NCBI RefSeq assembly: GCF_000027005.1
Contig: NC_012965.1
Location: 1,785,001-1,849,000 of the forward strand
Reading direction: 5' to 3'
DNA from: Komagataella phaffii GS115
Taxonomy: Eukaryota; Ascomycota; Pichiomycetes; Pichiales; Pichiaceae
DNA length: 64,000 nucleotides
Part shown: one piece after another, positions 38,199 through 48,531 of the stretch
Layout: each line of letters starts with the position of its first letter
Position numbering within the stretch: position 1 is the first letter of the stretch
Translations under genes and position numbers: made by a program
The notes under the pieces: model-generated
What the model was told of the DNA's origin: nothing
Database searches by the model: none
What the model saw: the letters and a program-made list of their open reading frames with translations, nothing else

Positions 38199-39098
38199 TC
38201 ACTGCTCCTGTACTTTGAGTTTCTCCTTCAAACTTCTCACCTCCTCCTTCAGAAGACCGATCTCAATGTCTTTCTGTTTAGACCGTCCGTAACTCAGCAT
38301 TTTTGCCATTTCTTCATTTTCTTTAGTCAACGAACGTAGTTTAGTCAACACCTTGTGAGCGATCTCCTGCTCATCGTACCGTCCATCTTTCGTAATTGCT
38401 TGATATTGTCCTTGTACTGGATTCATCGCAATTGCGGTTAAAACGCACTCTAATCGTTCTTTGGTGTCTTCAAGCTCAGATTGTACATCGTTCAGTTTAG
38501 TAGACATTTCTGTGTACAATTGCTCGTAGTTACCAATGTGCGACGATCCGGACATTGCATCGTTTTTTCCTTGGCTCTCCATTTCTAGCTTCTCTTGGTT
38601 CAATTGCTCAACCTCTTTCTCTAAAGCTTCAATCTGGGAGTTTTTGTATTGCAGCTCTAGAGCTAGAAGTTGAGCGGAATCTTCACGCTTCTTGTGGCCA
38701 TTGTCGTTGCTATTTGAGTTAAAGGGCTCTTGATACACCGACATGTAAGTGTAATTGTTGCCAAACTTACTAACTCCAGGATTCAGAGACTGTCTGTATG
38801 GGGTGTTGTCTCCCATAAATGTCATTCCACTGTTATTAAGAGGCGAGGTCTGCGGTTGTTGTTGTTGGCCGACTCCGGTCATAAAATCATTGTGAAAGCT
38901 AGTATTGGTTGAAGGAAACAATGAAGCCTTATAGTTGCCTTTTGTTTGCCCAACCGTAGAAGAGCTGCCAATTGTTGAGGCTACTGTATCCAATGACCCA
39001 GAGGAATCTGCACCCTTTCGCTCGAAGTTAGTAAACTGATGGCCGTTTTCTTTCGATTCAAGTAGGCCCAACGTACGTAGTAATTCAGCATTATCCAA
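38199..39098 (-). CDS. MUM2: Mum2/WTAP-family coiled-coil protein (5' end unresolved)
   Basis: The frame encodes up to 299 residues but begins without an ATG (TTG at 39098); the first in-frame ATG is at about residue 72. The N-terminal half is Ser/Asn/Gln-rich. A coiled coil covers about 140-299, with LALELQYKNSQIEALEKEVE and KVLTKLRSLTKENEEMAKMLSYGR. The latter block is the WTAP/Mum2 signature. In S. cerevisiae Mum2 joins Ime4 and Slz1 in the mRNA m6A methyltransferase complex, active in meiosis. A small upstream exon is likely. One frame-consistent option is an ATG at 39297 spliced at 39286 to 39099, but its donor GTATTT is weak. UBP14 ends just upstream on the same strand. Confidence 0.72.
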   Translation of the reverse strand: MDNAELLRTLGLLESKENGHQFTNFERKGADSSGSLDTVASTIGSSSTVGQTKGNYKASLFPSTNTSFHNDFMTGVGQQQQPQTSPLNNSGMTFMGDNTPYRQSLNPGVSKFGNNYTYMSVYQEPFNSNSNDNGHKKREDSAQLLALELQYKNSQIEALEKEVEQLNQEKLEMESQGKNDAMSGSSHIGNYEQLYTEMSTKLNDVQSELEDTKERLECVLTAIAMNPVQGQYQAITKDGRYDEQEIAHKVLTKLRSLTKENEEMAKMLSYGRSKQKDIEIGLLKEEVRSLKEKLKVQEQ

Positions 39099-39331
39099 TC
39101 TAGGCTTATAAGTATAAAATTAACCAGGAACGAAGGTTTGATTACAAGGAAGCTCAGGCCCTTGTTTGAATTGGTAGACTCGTGTATTCCCCTATTATAA
39201 AATTCGAGGAAGCGTCCTGCATCTGTCAATCTCTTCACAGGGATGAGATGGGATTCGTGCATGCATTCATTCTCTTGAAAAAATACTTTGACACCATAAT
39301 GTTGACGATGTTTCAATCCGATCTAATCTGG

Positions 39332-41722
39332 TCATAAATCGTCTTTACTTCCCACTTTCGCAAAAATGTAAAGATACCCATTGGACTCCATCTCCTTGAT
39401 GTTGGCTTCATCTGCCAACACCACCTTTTCGTCATTGAACAAAATCCACCTTGGTTGTCCATCGATCTTCTTCTTGATAAACACCACGTAATGGCCAGAA
39501 TGAACAGTGATTCCTTTATGGCATATAACAGCCAATAATTTGTACTCAGGTCTCTTTATGGATTCTTTCACAATAAGCTCGCTGATCTGCTGTTCTTGCG
39601 ACTTTGCTTTGGGTGGCCCATCTGGAATCTCTCCATCATCATCGGGATTCGAAAATAACCACTCAACCGCAGCTTCTATGTTGATATTATTAAGTATCAG
39701 GGCTTTCTTTGCCAATTTTGACGTAAAGCCCATAGAAACAAGATTATCTACCAATTCTTGGCTTGGTTCAATTGCGGGTTTGCTGCTGCTGCTATCTTTA
39801 GGCAACTCAAATGGAGAGTCAATATCAGGATCTTCCATATGACTAAAGAGCCAATTCATAGCATCTTCAGCAGACAAGTTGCCAGTATTAAATAAAGCCT
39901 TCAAACATCGATTATTTGGAAAGCCCATCGCTTCAAGTTGTTGGATAGCTTCTGGGTTGGGTTCAAATCCGGTTTCTTCGGAATCGGAAACATCTTCGGG
40001 CATTAACGATTCTCCTTCAAGTAAGCCTTGTGATCTCAGGTTTGAGAGATCGATCCTTTCCAAAGTTTTTTCTTCCGCTCTTTTGAACAAGATTGGAACG
40101 TCGGTCTTGATTGGTACCCAATTCTTCAACTTGATCCTCTCTGTTGACACCGTCAAAACATCAGGGAACGTTTGCAATGACTGACTTTTGACAAGTTTTT
40201 CCCCTTGACAAAATGAACATTTGTGTTCGATTTCTTCTTCCTGAGCCCAATTTTTGAAACAAGACTCAAAGGTTACAGGTTGATATCTTTCTCTACCATC
40301 ATCATCAATATCCAACACTGTGTCTTCCACGGGGAGGGCTAAACTGTTTGTGACCTCCTTTATAAACCTGACACTAGAACAAGTAGAACATTTCAATTTG
40401 TTCTCCAGCACAAAATGGAGCGGCGAGTTAGGAGGATTCTCTTCAGACACATACAATTCGTCAATCTTGTCCATGATATAAAGCCAAAATTCATAAGCAT
40501 CTTGTTGCTTCATGGTAGAAAATTCTGGATGATTCTGACCAATTAAATTCTTGAATCCAAAAGGCTTTATCCCACGTTGAAACTTTATTTCCTCAGTCGT
40601 TGAATAATCAGGGATGGAATATCTTCCCGAAAGAAGTCCATCCGCTATTTTTATAAGCTGTATGTTTAAATCAGTATTAGGAGTAGTCAATCGATCAATT
40701 GGGAAATCTCTATTGAGAAAAAATTCTTTGTACGACCGAAGGGAGAACAATGTTTGCAAAACACTTGCGAGATAACAGGAGTTTCCCAAGTTCTTGAACC
40801 CAGTCAATTCTCGACCGAAAACAGGAACCAATGACTTCCCATCTTTTTGATCCATGTTAAAGTCCCATTTGACATTCTGCTCAATTTGAAGTTCAGTGAG
40901 GTTCTTCTCAGTTTTTACCACTTCATGAATATTGATACCAAATCTTGATAGGTACTTGCCAAGTTCAGGCACTTTAACTTCATCATTACAATTATAACAA
41001 TAACAGTCTGCAGAATCTGAGGATAGAGAGCCTAGCTTTACAGCGATATTATGGTTTTCATGACTTTCAAAGTGAGACAACGCATGGGAATTTCCCGGAA
41101 TACCTCCAAACTGTTGCCTTCCGCATCCTAGACTACCACAAACAACACATATCCACAAGTTCTCCTTCAAGTCGCATGATTGACATTGGGTAAGGTCTAA
41201 ATCTTCTATAGGTTGCTGAACGATGTCAAAACAATGATGGCAGGGCAGAATTTCTTGTTCCCAAGACTTGATCTCTTCTTTCCTTTCATTGGAGCTTGAA
41301 TGCAAGACAGTTTCAACTATTGAATTAGTACTAGCTGGAAGATCTTCCTGCTTTAAGGGAAACTGATCATCACACGAAGAGCAAAAAAGGGCAGTTTGAA
41401 TGTTAAATAAATCTTCTTCCGATTGATCTTTGATTTCTAATTTGGCAATCTTTTCTGGACTTTCTTCGCCCTCTTTTCTTTCTCTTTTGGGTTTGAGAAC
41501 TTTCTTCAAATTTAAGTACAAAGTGTGATCAAATAGAGCGGAATGGAGTTGAGTATGGTTCAGATCGCCTCTGGAAAATGATTGAAAGCAATGCAAGCAA
41601 ATATCGAGACCTTTCGGTTCGAACGCTGTATCAAAACACAGCATGCAGTCATCTTTAAATACCGGAGTGCCCTTTGTCGGAGCTTTAATGTTGTCAGCAC
41701 TATTAAAGTGTGTGCAAGCCAT
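39332..41722 (-). CDS. UBP14: ubiquitin-specific protease Ubp14 (USP5/isopeptidase T type)
   Basis: 796 residues. Zinc fingers lie at about 20-50 and 180-250, the latter the ZnF-UBP (CQSCDLKENLWICVVCGSLGCGR, HALSHFESHENHNIAV) that binds the free ubiquitin C-terminus. The Cys box LTGFKNLGNSCYLASVLQTL places the catalytic Cys near 316. Two UBA domains, at about 617-660 (AIQQLEAMGFPNNRCLKAL) and 683-725 (LVDNLVSMGFTSKLAKKAL), interrupt the catalytic domain. The His box HKGITVHSGHYVVFIKK closes it. Architecture and length match Ubp14/USP5, which recycles unanchored polyubiquitin chains and so protects the proteasome. Confidence 0.95.
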   Translation of the reverse strand: MACTHFNSADNIKAPTKGTPVFKDDCMLCFDTAFEPKGLDICLHCFQSFSRGDLNHTQLHSALFDHTLYLNLKKVLKPKRERKEGEESPEKIAKLEIKDQSEEDLFNIQTALFCSSCDDQFPLKQEDLPASTNSIVETVLHSSSNERKEEIKSWEQEILPCHHCFDIVQQPIEDLDLTQCQSCDLKENLWICVVCGSLGCGRQQFGGIPGNSHALSHFESHENHNIAVKLGSLSSDSADCYCYNCNDEVKVPELGKYLSRFGINIHEVVKTEKNLTELQIEQNVKWDFNMDQKDGKSLVPVFGRELTGFKNLGNSCYLASVLQTLFSLRSYKEFFLNRDFPIDRLTTPNTDLNIQLIKIADGLLSGRYSIPDYSTTEEIKFQRGIKPFGFKNLIGQNHPEFSTMKQQDAYEFWLYIMDKIDELYVSEENPPNSPLHFVLENKLKCSTCSSVRFIKEVTNSLALPVEDTVLDIDDDGRERYQPVTFESCFKNWAQEEEIEHKCSFCQGEKLVKSQSLQTFPDVLTVSTERIKLKNWVPIKTDVPILFKRAEEKTLERIDLSNLRSQGLLEGESLMPEDVSDSEETGFEPNPEAIQQLEAMGFPNNRCLKALFNTGNLSAEDAMNWLFSHMEDPDIDSPFELPKDSSSSKPAIEPSQELVDNLVSMGFTSKLAKKALILNNINIEAAVEWLFSNPDDDGEIPDGPPKAKSQEQQISELIVKESIKRPEYKLLAVICHKGITVHSGHYVVFIKKKIDGQPRWILFNDEKVVLADEANIKEMESNGYLYIFAKVGSKDDL

Positions 41723-42000
41723 AGTCCAACAGTGTCTACAGTATAAAGGTGAAGATTAGGTTCTGCAGTTAGATCCAGACTCGAAATACTGGTTTGGTCT
41801 TCGCGAAGTGCCTTTACATCTGACAAGCTACTCCCTTCAAGTGATCTGGGGTAACGATGGGAACAATGTCTATAAATAGCAGCTTTACAATAGGCGGTAA
41901 TTGGAGCAGCACCTAATACCATAAAGTATAATTCATTGCCTGGATATGATGGTCTTAATAGAGTCGTAGATGTGTACACACTTATAAACGTTGGACATCA

Positions 42001-43689
42001 CTAAGCAACGATGAGATCTCGGTAATATGAAAAGAATGCTTGAGTGAGACCAACGAGGGCGATTGTGATGCCAGATGAGACTGAACTGCCTGAAGAGGAG
42101 TCACTGCTGCTTCCACTGCTGCTATCACTTGCACTACTGCTGGTGCCTTGAGTTTGTACGTTGCCATAATCACACCAACCATTCACTGGAAGACAATTGA
42201 TATATTTGCACCACCGGCAGCTATCGGAACTCTCACTACCCTTCTTTTGGAAATTATGAATCAAGAAATAAAAGTAAAGGATGGCCGTAACTAAGGCTGC
42301 CACACGGACAAGCAGCCATATGAAAAATTTGGTACTGTGCCGAGAGGTCTTGAGATGCGAGCTCCAGTTCTTCAATTTTTCCTTTTGAGATGTGCGTTCT
42401 GTGTATATTTTGTTATAGTATCCCTTGTCATAGACAAAGAAGGGATCATCAATAAGTGTAAGCCCCAGAAGTAAACCCATGGCAAATCCTCCAATATGCG
42501 CAAAATTGTCTAAGCCAGGTAGCAAACCAAGAAAGAAGATAATGACCAGTTCAACTATTGAGACTATGAGAATTACCTTGAAGTTTCTGACAGGTACTTG
42601 CTTACCTTTCACGCCACCGAAATGGGCTGTGCTTTTTGTCGTAATCAGTAGTAATATGTTGACAGCCATGACACCAAGAAGTGCTCCAGAAGCACCCGTC
42701 GAGCTAACACCTACTGGAGAGAAGTTGGATCCTAACACAAAGCCTGCTACACCAGATGCCAAGTAGATGGTACCATATCTGATTGGTCCAATGACTCGTT
42801 CAATGTTGTAGGCTAGCGTCATTTGTAGTAGCAAATTGAAAATAATATGAATAAATCCAGCGTGTAGAAACATTGGAGTAATCATCCTCCACCATTGATC
42901 TGGCAATGGCTGACCCGTAGCGCTGTCCACCTGTTTAAACCCGCCAAATGAGCACAACTCTTCCAAGGAACAGACGTTTGTTTCATATGTGGTAGAATTG
43001 GGACACGGCCATAACTGGTTCACATTATCGGTGTAACCTGGGATAGAGGTCATACACGGAAGGTATCGGGATCCCAATGAAATTTGGACGTAGGAAGACG
43101 GACCAAGCATAGGATTGAAGTAAGGCTGTGTTTGAAATGGGTTTCCATTATGGTAGCTTCCTGCTTTCGCAAGCTCGTAGATGAATACTGAAATATCAAC
43201 TAGTGTAATGAATATAGTGAAGTATGCAAAATTATGACGTTTGAACCAGCCAAAACGAGATGAATCTTGTTCTTGAGGATTTTTAGGTAAACCAGAGTAC
43301 CTTCTGTTCATGATAGGGGGCGGTGGTAACGGGGCTGAGACATTGGGTATGAACTGTTGACTTTCACCAGAAGGGTTGGTTGGGTAATCTGCTTGCCGGT
43401 TATAATATTCCCAAGGAGCGCCACGCTGATACGGCTGCTGATATGGGTTCCTATTATATGCTTGAAATTGTTCATCGAAAACAGGCCGGGGCTGCGCTAA
43501 TGATTGACTGTATGTATTATTCTGAAAGGGGGAGCCACGAGGCGTAAGGAAGTCTCTTGAGTCATTAGTTGTTGACGAAGAAATGTCGGTATCCGACCTC
43601 TTTAAAGAGTCGCATTCGGTTTGATGAGATCTGTTGGACCTACTCATGAACTCGTGATACGATTGGACTGGAGGGATATTCGGATTCAT
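42001..43689 (-). CDS. rhomboid-family intramembrane serine protease with Ser-rich tail
   Basis: 562 residues. A ~150-residue Pro/Asn/Gln-rich cytosolic N-terminus precedes the first membrane segment (about 155-175). The rhomboid core has the WR motif WWRMITPMFLHAGFIHIIFN, the catalytic serine motif STGASGALLG, and the catalytic histidine in LDNFAHIGGFAMGLLLG. After the last core helix comes a Cys-rich patch (CRWCKYINCLPVNGWC), then a Ser-only-like stretch, then a hydrophobic C-terminal segment (GITIALVGLTQAFF). The order, 6+1 helices with a long N-terminus, fits the secretase-type eukaryotic rhomboids and not mitochondrial Pcp1. The tail resembles a GPI-attachment signal, odd on a multispan protease. 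Substrates are unknown. Confidence 0.85.
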   Translation of the reverse strand: MNPNIPPVQSYHEFMSRSNRSHQTECDSLKRSDTDISSSTTNDSRDFLTPRGSPFQNNTYSQSLAQPRPVFDEQFQAYNRNPYQQPYQRGAPWEYYNRQADYPTNPSGESQQFIPNVSAPLPPPPIMNRRYSGLPKNPQEQDSSRFGWFKRHNFAYFTIFITLVDISVFIYELAKAGSYHNGNPFQTQPYFNPMLGPSSYVQISLGSRYLPCMTSIPGYTDNVNQLWPCPNSTTYETNVCSLEELCSFGGFKQVDSATGQPLPDQWWRMITPMFLHAGFIHIIFNLLLQMTLAYNIERVIGPIRYGTIYLASGVAGFVLGSNFSPVGVSSTGASGALLGVMAVNILLLITTKSTAHFGGVKGKQVPVRNFKVILIVSIVELVIIFFLGLLPGLDNFAHIGGFAMGLLLGLTLIDDPFFVYDKGYYNKIYTERTSQKEKLKNWSSHLKTSRHSTKFFIWLLVRVAALVTAILYFYFLIHNFQKKGSESSDSCRWCKYINCLPVNGWCDYGNVQTQGTSSSASDSSSGSSSDSSSGSSVSSGITIALVGLTQAFFSYYRDLIVA

Positions 43690-43838
43690 TGTGCCATTAA
43701 AGAAGGTAAATGTACGCGCAGAGGTTATTATAGTATGTATATATCATCTAGTGAATTTTTCGCGGTACGTGTTTTACATGATAATGGAAGCTTACCTAAT
43801 CAGAACCGTTGCAGGATCAAACTTTCTTTGCGGCGAGA

Positions 43839-46800
43839 TTATCTTCTCTCGTACACTAGTGTATGCAGGGCTGCATATCCCAAAATAACGAAGATTCCAA
43901 ACATTACGGCCAGGGATATTATGTCAATGTTAAGAGCTCCTACATCAAAACCAAATGTGCTCAATATCACAGCTCCTGGAACCTGAATGTCCAAACCATA
44001 TTTGTGTTCCCTCAACATCAATCCGTTCACCTCGTTGACTGTCAAAGCCTCATATCCGTAATGGAATACCGAAAGGTTCTGGAACCAGTTTATTTGAACC
44101 GGAATGGACTCCTTATTGATAAACAATCCCGCAAAGAGTAAGGAAAATAGCATGACCAATACACCTACCATTGTAGCAGCACCTGGCTCCTCAAACACAA
44201 TTCCGATAATGAAGACTTCTATCGAAGTGGCTAGGTTGAAAAGTACCATTATGAGAAGGGACCTCTGGAACTTACCATCGTCCATGTTCAGGCCGACCAG
44301 AGGATATATTATCACCATCAATAGTAACGGTGGAAAGATCCTTAAAGGCACCACATCACAAATCATCTTACTCAAATAGTAACTTAACGGATGGTAATAC
44401 TGATTTGCTCTCTCTCGAATAAAGACAATTCGTTCAATGGAAAAGATGTGTAATCCAGTCAAGGAAGAAAACCCAAACATAGTCAAAAGGAAAAAGAACA
44501 ACCCCAACCTATTTTGGAACCCGCTGATATCATTGGCGACATCATAGTAGAGGTAAGAACAGAATAATCCCATTGTAATCGATAACACGTAATGCGATAA
44601 CAATAATCTAGGATTTCTATATGTGTTCTTGAATGTTCTTGAGCATAAAATCAATAGTTGTTGAACAAAAGTGGCCCCTTTGGGTCGTTCTTGGTTGACA
44701 AGCGATTTGAATCCGTTGCTGGAGAACTGCTCATGCAGATGCTCAATTTCGGACTTTAATTGCTCATAGAGCGACGATGATGTAAAAAGTTTATGAATCT
44801 TACGCTTGGTTTTGGAGGATGAAGGCGATTCTTGGTATTCTTCTCGATGTACAGCATAGTGCTCCCACTCTCTGGAAAGATTTTCACCTAAACTATCGGA
44901 ACTCTCGATGACTTTATGGATGTCGTTTTCCTCAGAATGGTCCAATACGGATATTACTCTTTCATCGGTGGTGATATCAACCAAAAAGTCGGCAATGTTA
45001 TACCCTGTGGGGCATTTGTATCCATGGTCAAGGAAAAATTGGTTGCAATGTCCCATTTGGCCAGAGTACACCAAATAACCGTCTGCTAAAAGTATTAGCT
45101 TATCGAAGAGTGCCACAATATTCGACCTTGGCTGATGAATGGTGAAAATAATAGTTCTGTTGAAATCACGGGCCAGTTTAACCAAACATTCGATTACATT
45201 GTGAGCATTAAAAGCATCCAATCCCGACGTTGGTTCGTCTAAGAATAAGAACGAAGGAGATGTAACCAACTCACACGCTATAGACACTCTTCTTTTTTCA
45301 CCTCCTGAAATCCCTCTTTCAAAGTCAGAGCCAATCACCTTGTCCTTAATATGCAGAATACGCAACTCAGATAAAATTTCTAAAACTCTTATTTTCTTTG
45401 AGGCAGTAGACATATCACGAGGGAGTCTCAACAAGGCAGAGTTCAAAACTGTTTCGTAAACTGTCAAGGTTGGAATAAGACAATCCTCCTGGTCAACAAA
45501 GCCACTGATTGCACTGAAGCTGTCGAGGTGTTTCTTCGTAGTCAATTTTTCACCGTCTAAATAGAGATTGGCAGTTTTCGAACCCGTTTTATTCTTACCC
45601 GAAAGTATATCCAATAGAGTTGTTTTACCGGCACCAGATCCTCCCATTATTGCCAGGCATTCTCCAGGATTTACAGATCCCATAGAATCTTGAAGAACTT
45701 CTTTTCCGTCAATCTCATAAGAAACACTATCAAACGAGAACACTACTGGATTCTTGGTTTGCAGAAAACTGTCTCCATCAGTACCGTCCTCTCCATTATC
45801 ATCCCCAAGAGTTGGGCTCTGGGGAGACCGTGAAAAGAGAGGAGATTTAGAAATTCCATAGACGCTTGCAATAATAATTATGCCCGAAGCAACCACGGCA
45901 ATGGCCAAAGCTTCTAAGTCTCTTGAAGTGTGCCTTCTTTTGTGAGGAATGTCAAAACCGGGGATTTCACTTTTGTGCAGGCATTCTCCAGATTGACAAT
46001 GAAGTGTGATATATGGGTCACCAAAGACATTTTGAATCAAGTCGTTCATGCTGGGTTCAGAAAATTTGCAGTCCTGTCCTTCCAGACTACAAGAAAAGTC
46101 CGCTGGTCCTTTAATAGTCTCTACAAGGAAGTCAGAGATATCAATTGAGCCACTCTTTCCACACAGGGTTTTGCCAGCAAGACATTTACATGAAACTTCG
46201 TCACATCGATAGTGAGTTGTATTTGCAGCGAGATCATAATCCAAATTGCAGTCTGACAATCCACAATAGAAAGACTCATCTTCCTGAATCCAGAACTGGA
46301 AGTCACAAGCTTGTGCTGTCTTGTTGCAACTAAAGGTAACTTGGGGCAAGTCACCATTCAATATCTGCAAAATCTTTGCATTGGTTACATTACAGAGTTG
46401 GTGGAACTTGTTGACAATTATTCCAGATTGATAGCAAGTTCCTTTGAGGTCACCAGGTACGAACGAATCGCAAACCGAATCTTCCAAACACAGGTTGCAG
46501 TTGATACCACCCCATCCTGCTTCACAATCACATGGCTCCTCGGGTGATGGTCTCAATGGACGATTACGCCCATCTTGCAAGCCTCCACAGAGAGGCTCCG
46601 AGCAATCGGGTCCACCAAATCCATCTAGACACTCACATTGACCTGTAAACTCGTTACACGCAGAAAACTGCTTGCATTCAAAGTTGGCTAGGTTACAATT
46701 GAAAACAGGAGGACACTTGTCATCATCATCTTTTGTGCTCGCTATAGCATTAGCTGCCTGCACTAATCGAAGAGCCAATGTCAGGGCCAGAACCACAAGC

Positions 46801-46880
46801 ATTGAACTGGTTCTTATAATTTGATGGGTGAAGAAGAAGGGAAGCAAATGTGTTTGAAAGAAAAGTCGGTTGCGAAACAT
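43839..46880 (-). CDS. ADP1: ABCG-type transporter Adp1 with EGF-like ectodomain
   Basis: About 1,013 residues from an ATG at 46880; a second ATG at 46802 begins a cleaner signal peptide (MLVVLALTLALRL) and is an equally good start. A Cys-rich, EGF-like ectodomain follows (CNLANFECKQFSACNEFTGQ), then a membrane segment near 325. The nucleotide-binding domain comes next, with Walker A GGSGAGKTTLLD near 413, signature ISGGEKRRVSIACELV, and Walker B LFLDEPTSGLD. A six-helix membrane domain ends the protein (FQNRLGLFFFLLTMFGF, LFAGLFINKESIP). The EGF-plus-ABCG half-transporter layout is specific to fungal Adp1. Its substrate is not firmly known in any yeast. Confidence 0.93.
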   Translation of the reverse strand: MFRNRLFFQTHLLPFFFTHQIIRTSSMLVVLALTLALRLVQAANAIASTKDDDDKCPPVFNCNLANFECKQFSACNEFTGQCECLDGFGGPDCSEPLCGGLQDGRNRPLRPSPEEPCDCEAGWGGINCNLCLEDSVCDSFVPGDLKGTCYQSGIIVNKFHQLCNVTNAKILQILNGDLPQVTFSCNKTAQACDFQFWIQEDESFYCGLSDCNLDYDLAANTTHYRCDEVSCKCLAGKTLCGKSGSIDISDFLVETIKGPADFSCSLEGQDCKFSEPSMNDLIQNVFGDPYITLHCQSGECLHKSEIPGFDIPHKRRHTSRDLEALAIAVVASGIIIIASVYGISKSPLFSRSPQSPTLGDDNGEDGTDGDSFLQTKNPVVFSFDSVSYEIDGKEVLQDSMGSVNPGECLAIMGGSGAGKTTLLDILSGKNKTGSKTANLYLDGEKLTTKKHLDSFSAISGFVDQEDCLIPTLTVYETVLNSALLRLPRDMSTASKKIRVLEILSELRILHIKDKVIGSDFERGISGGEKRRVSIACELVTSPSFLFLDEPTSGLDAFNAHNVIECLVKLARDFNRTIIFTIHQPRSNIVALFDKLILLADGYLVYSGQMGHCNQFFLDHGYKCPTGYNIADFLVDITTDERVISVLDHSEENDIHKVIESSDSLGENLSREWEHYAVHREEYQESPSSSKTKRKIHKLFTSSSLYEQLKSEIEHLHEQFSSNGFKSLVNQERPKGATFVQQLLILCSRTFKNTYRNPRLLLSHYVLSITMGLFCSYLYYDVANDISGFQNRLGLFFFLLTMFGFSSLTGLHIFSIERIVFIRERANQYYHPLSYYLSKMICDVVPLRIFPPLLLMVIIYPLVGLNMDDGKFQRSLLIMVLFNLATSIEVFIIGIVFEEPGAATMVGVLVMLFSLLFAGLFINKESIPVQINWFQNLSVFHYGYEALTVNEVNGLMLREHKYGLDIQVPGAVILSTFGFDVGALNIDIISLAVMFGIFVILGYAALHTLVYERR

Positions 46881-46955
46881 CCGCGATAAGCTCAACGGTG
46901 GTGGGGCATCTAGGGGAATAATAAGCTTAGATAATAAATTACATAATACAGATGT

Positions 46956-48083
<1,128 letters not shown>

Positions 48084-48248
48084 TTAGTTAGTAAGACCAA
48101 TGGCAGAAAAAAGCTGAGGGTTATGTAGTGTGGAGTGAGTTTCTGAGAGAGACTCCGCATTAAGAAAAAGAATCTTTCAAATCACGTGGTCGCAGAGGTA
48201 CTATTATCTTCAAGATGAAACTTCGAAAATCATGGAAACCTCAACCGC

Positions 48249-48255
48249 TGAGTCA
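48249..48255. promoter_or_regulatory. Gcn4-type site TGAGTCA upstream of ARO3
   Basis: Exact Gcn4/AP-1 core, 190 bases upstream of the ARO3 ATG. Aro3 is a classical target of general amino acid control in S. cerevisiae. Confidence 0.65.
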
Positions 48256-48342
48256 AGTCAACGTCAAATGTCTGATCTCATGCTGTCAACACATCCACAG
48301 TCTCGCTGTTGTTTTAACTTACTGGCATCTTTGATAGTTCTG

Positions 48343-48349
48343 TGAGTCA
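48343..48349. promoter_or_regulatory. second Gcn4-type site TGAGTCA upstream of ARO3
   Basis: A second exact core in the palindromic context TGTGAGTCACA, 284 bases upstream of the ARO3 ATG. Confidence 0.6.
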
Positions 48350-48531
48350 CAATAAAGAGAAGAGAAAAAAGTTCAGAGAAAAAGAAAGATACATGATGAC
48401 ACAGAAAGATCGCGCATCACGTGTTAAACATTTCAACCGTGGATACGCAGATGATCTCTCATTTGGTGGTGGCATAGGTTTATTAAATCCCATTCTTATA
48501 TACAGTGTAAAACGGTTGAGCTGTTGACCTC

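Noticed and set aside
41560..41979. 139-codon minus-strand open frame running from the UBP14 5' flank into its coding region
   Set aside because: It begins with GTG, has no ATG or splice signals I could place upstream, and overlaps UBP14 in another frame. The first 45 residues look protein-like but match nothing I know.
48342..48527. 61-codon plus-strand ORF in the ARO3 upstream region
   Set aside because: Basic low-complexity start, no family resemblance, and it lies over likely ARO3 regulatory sites.
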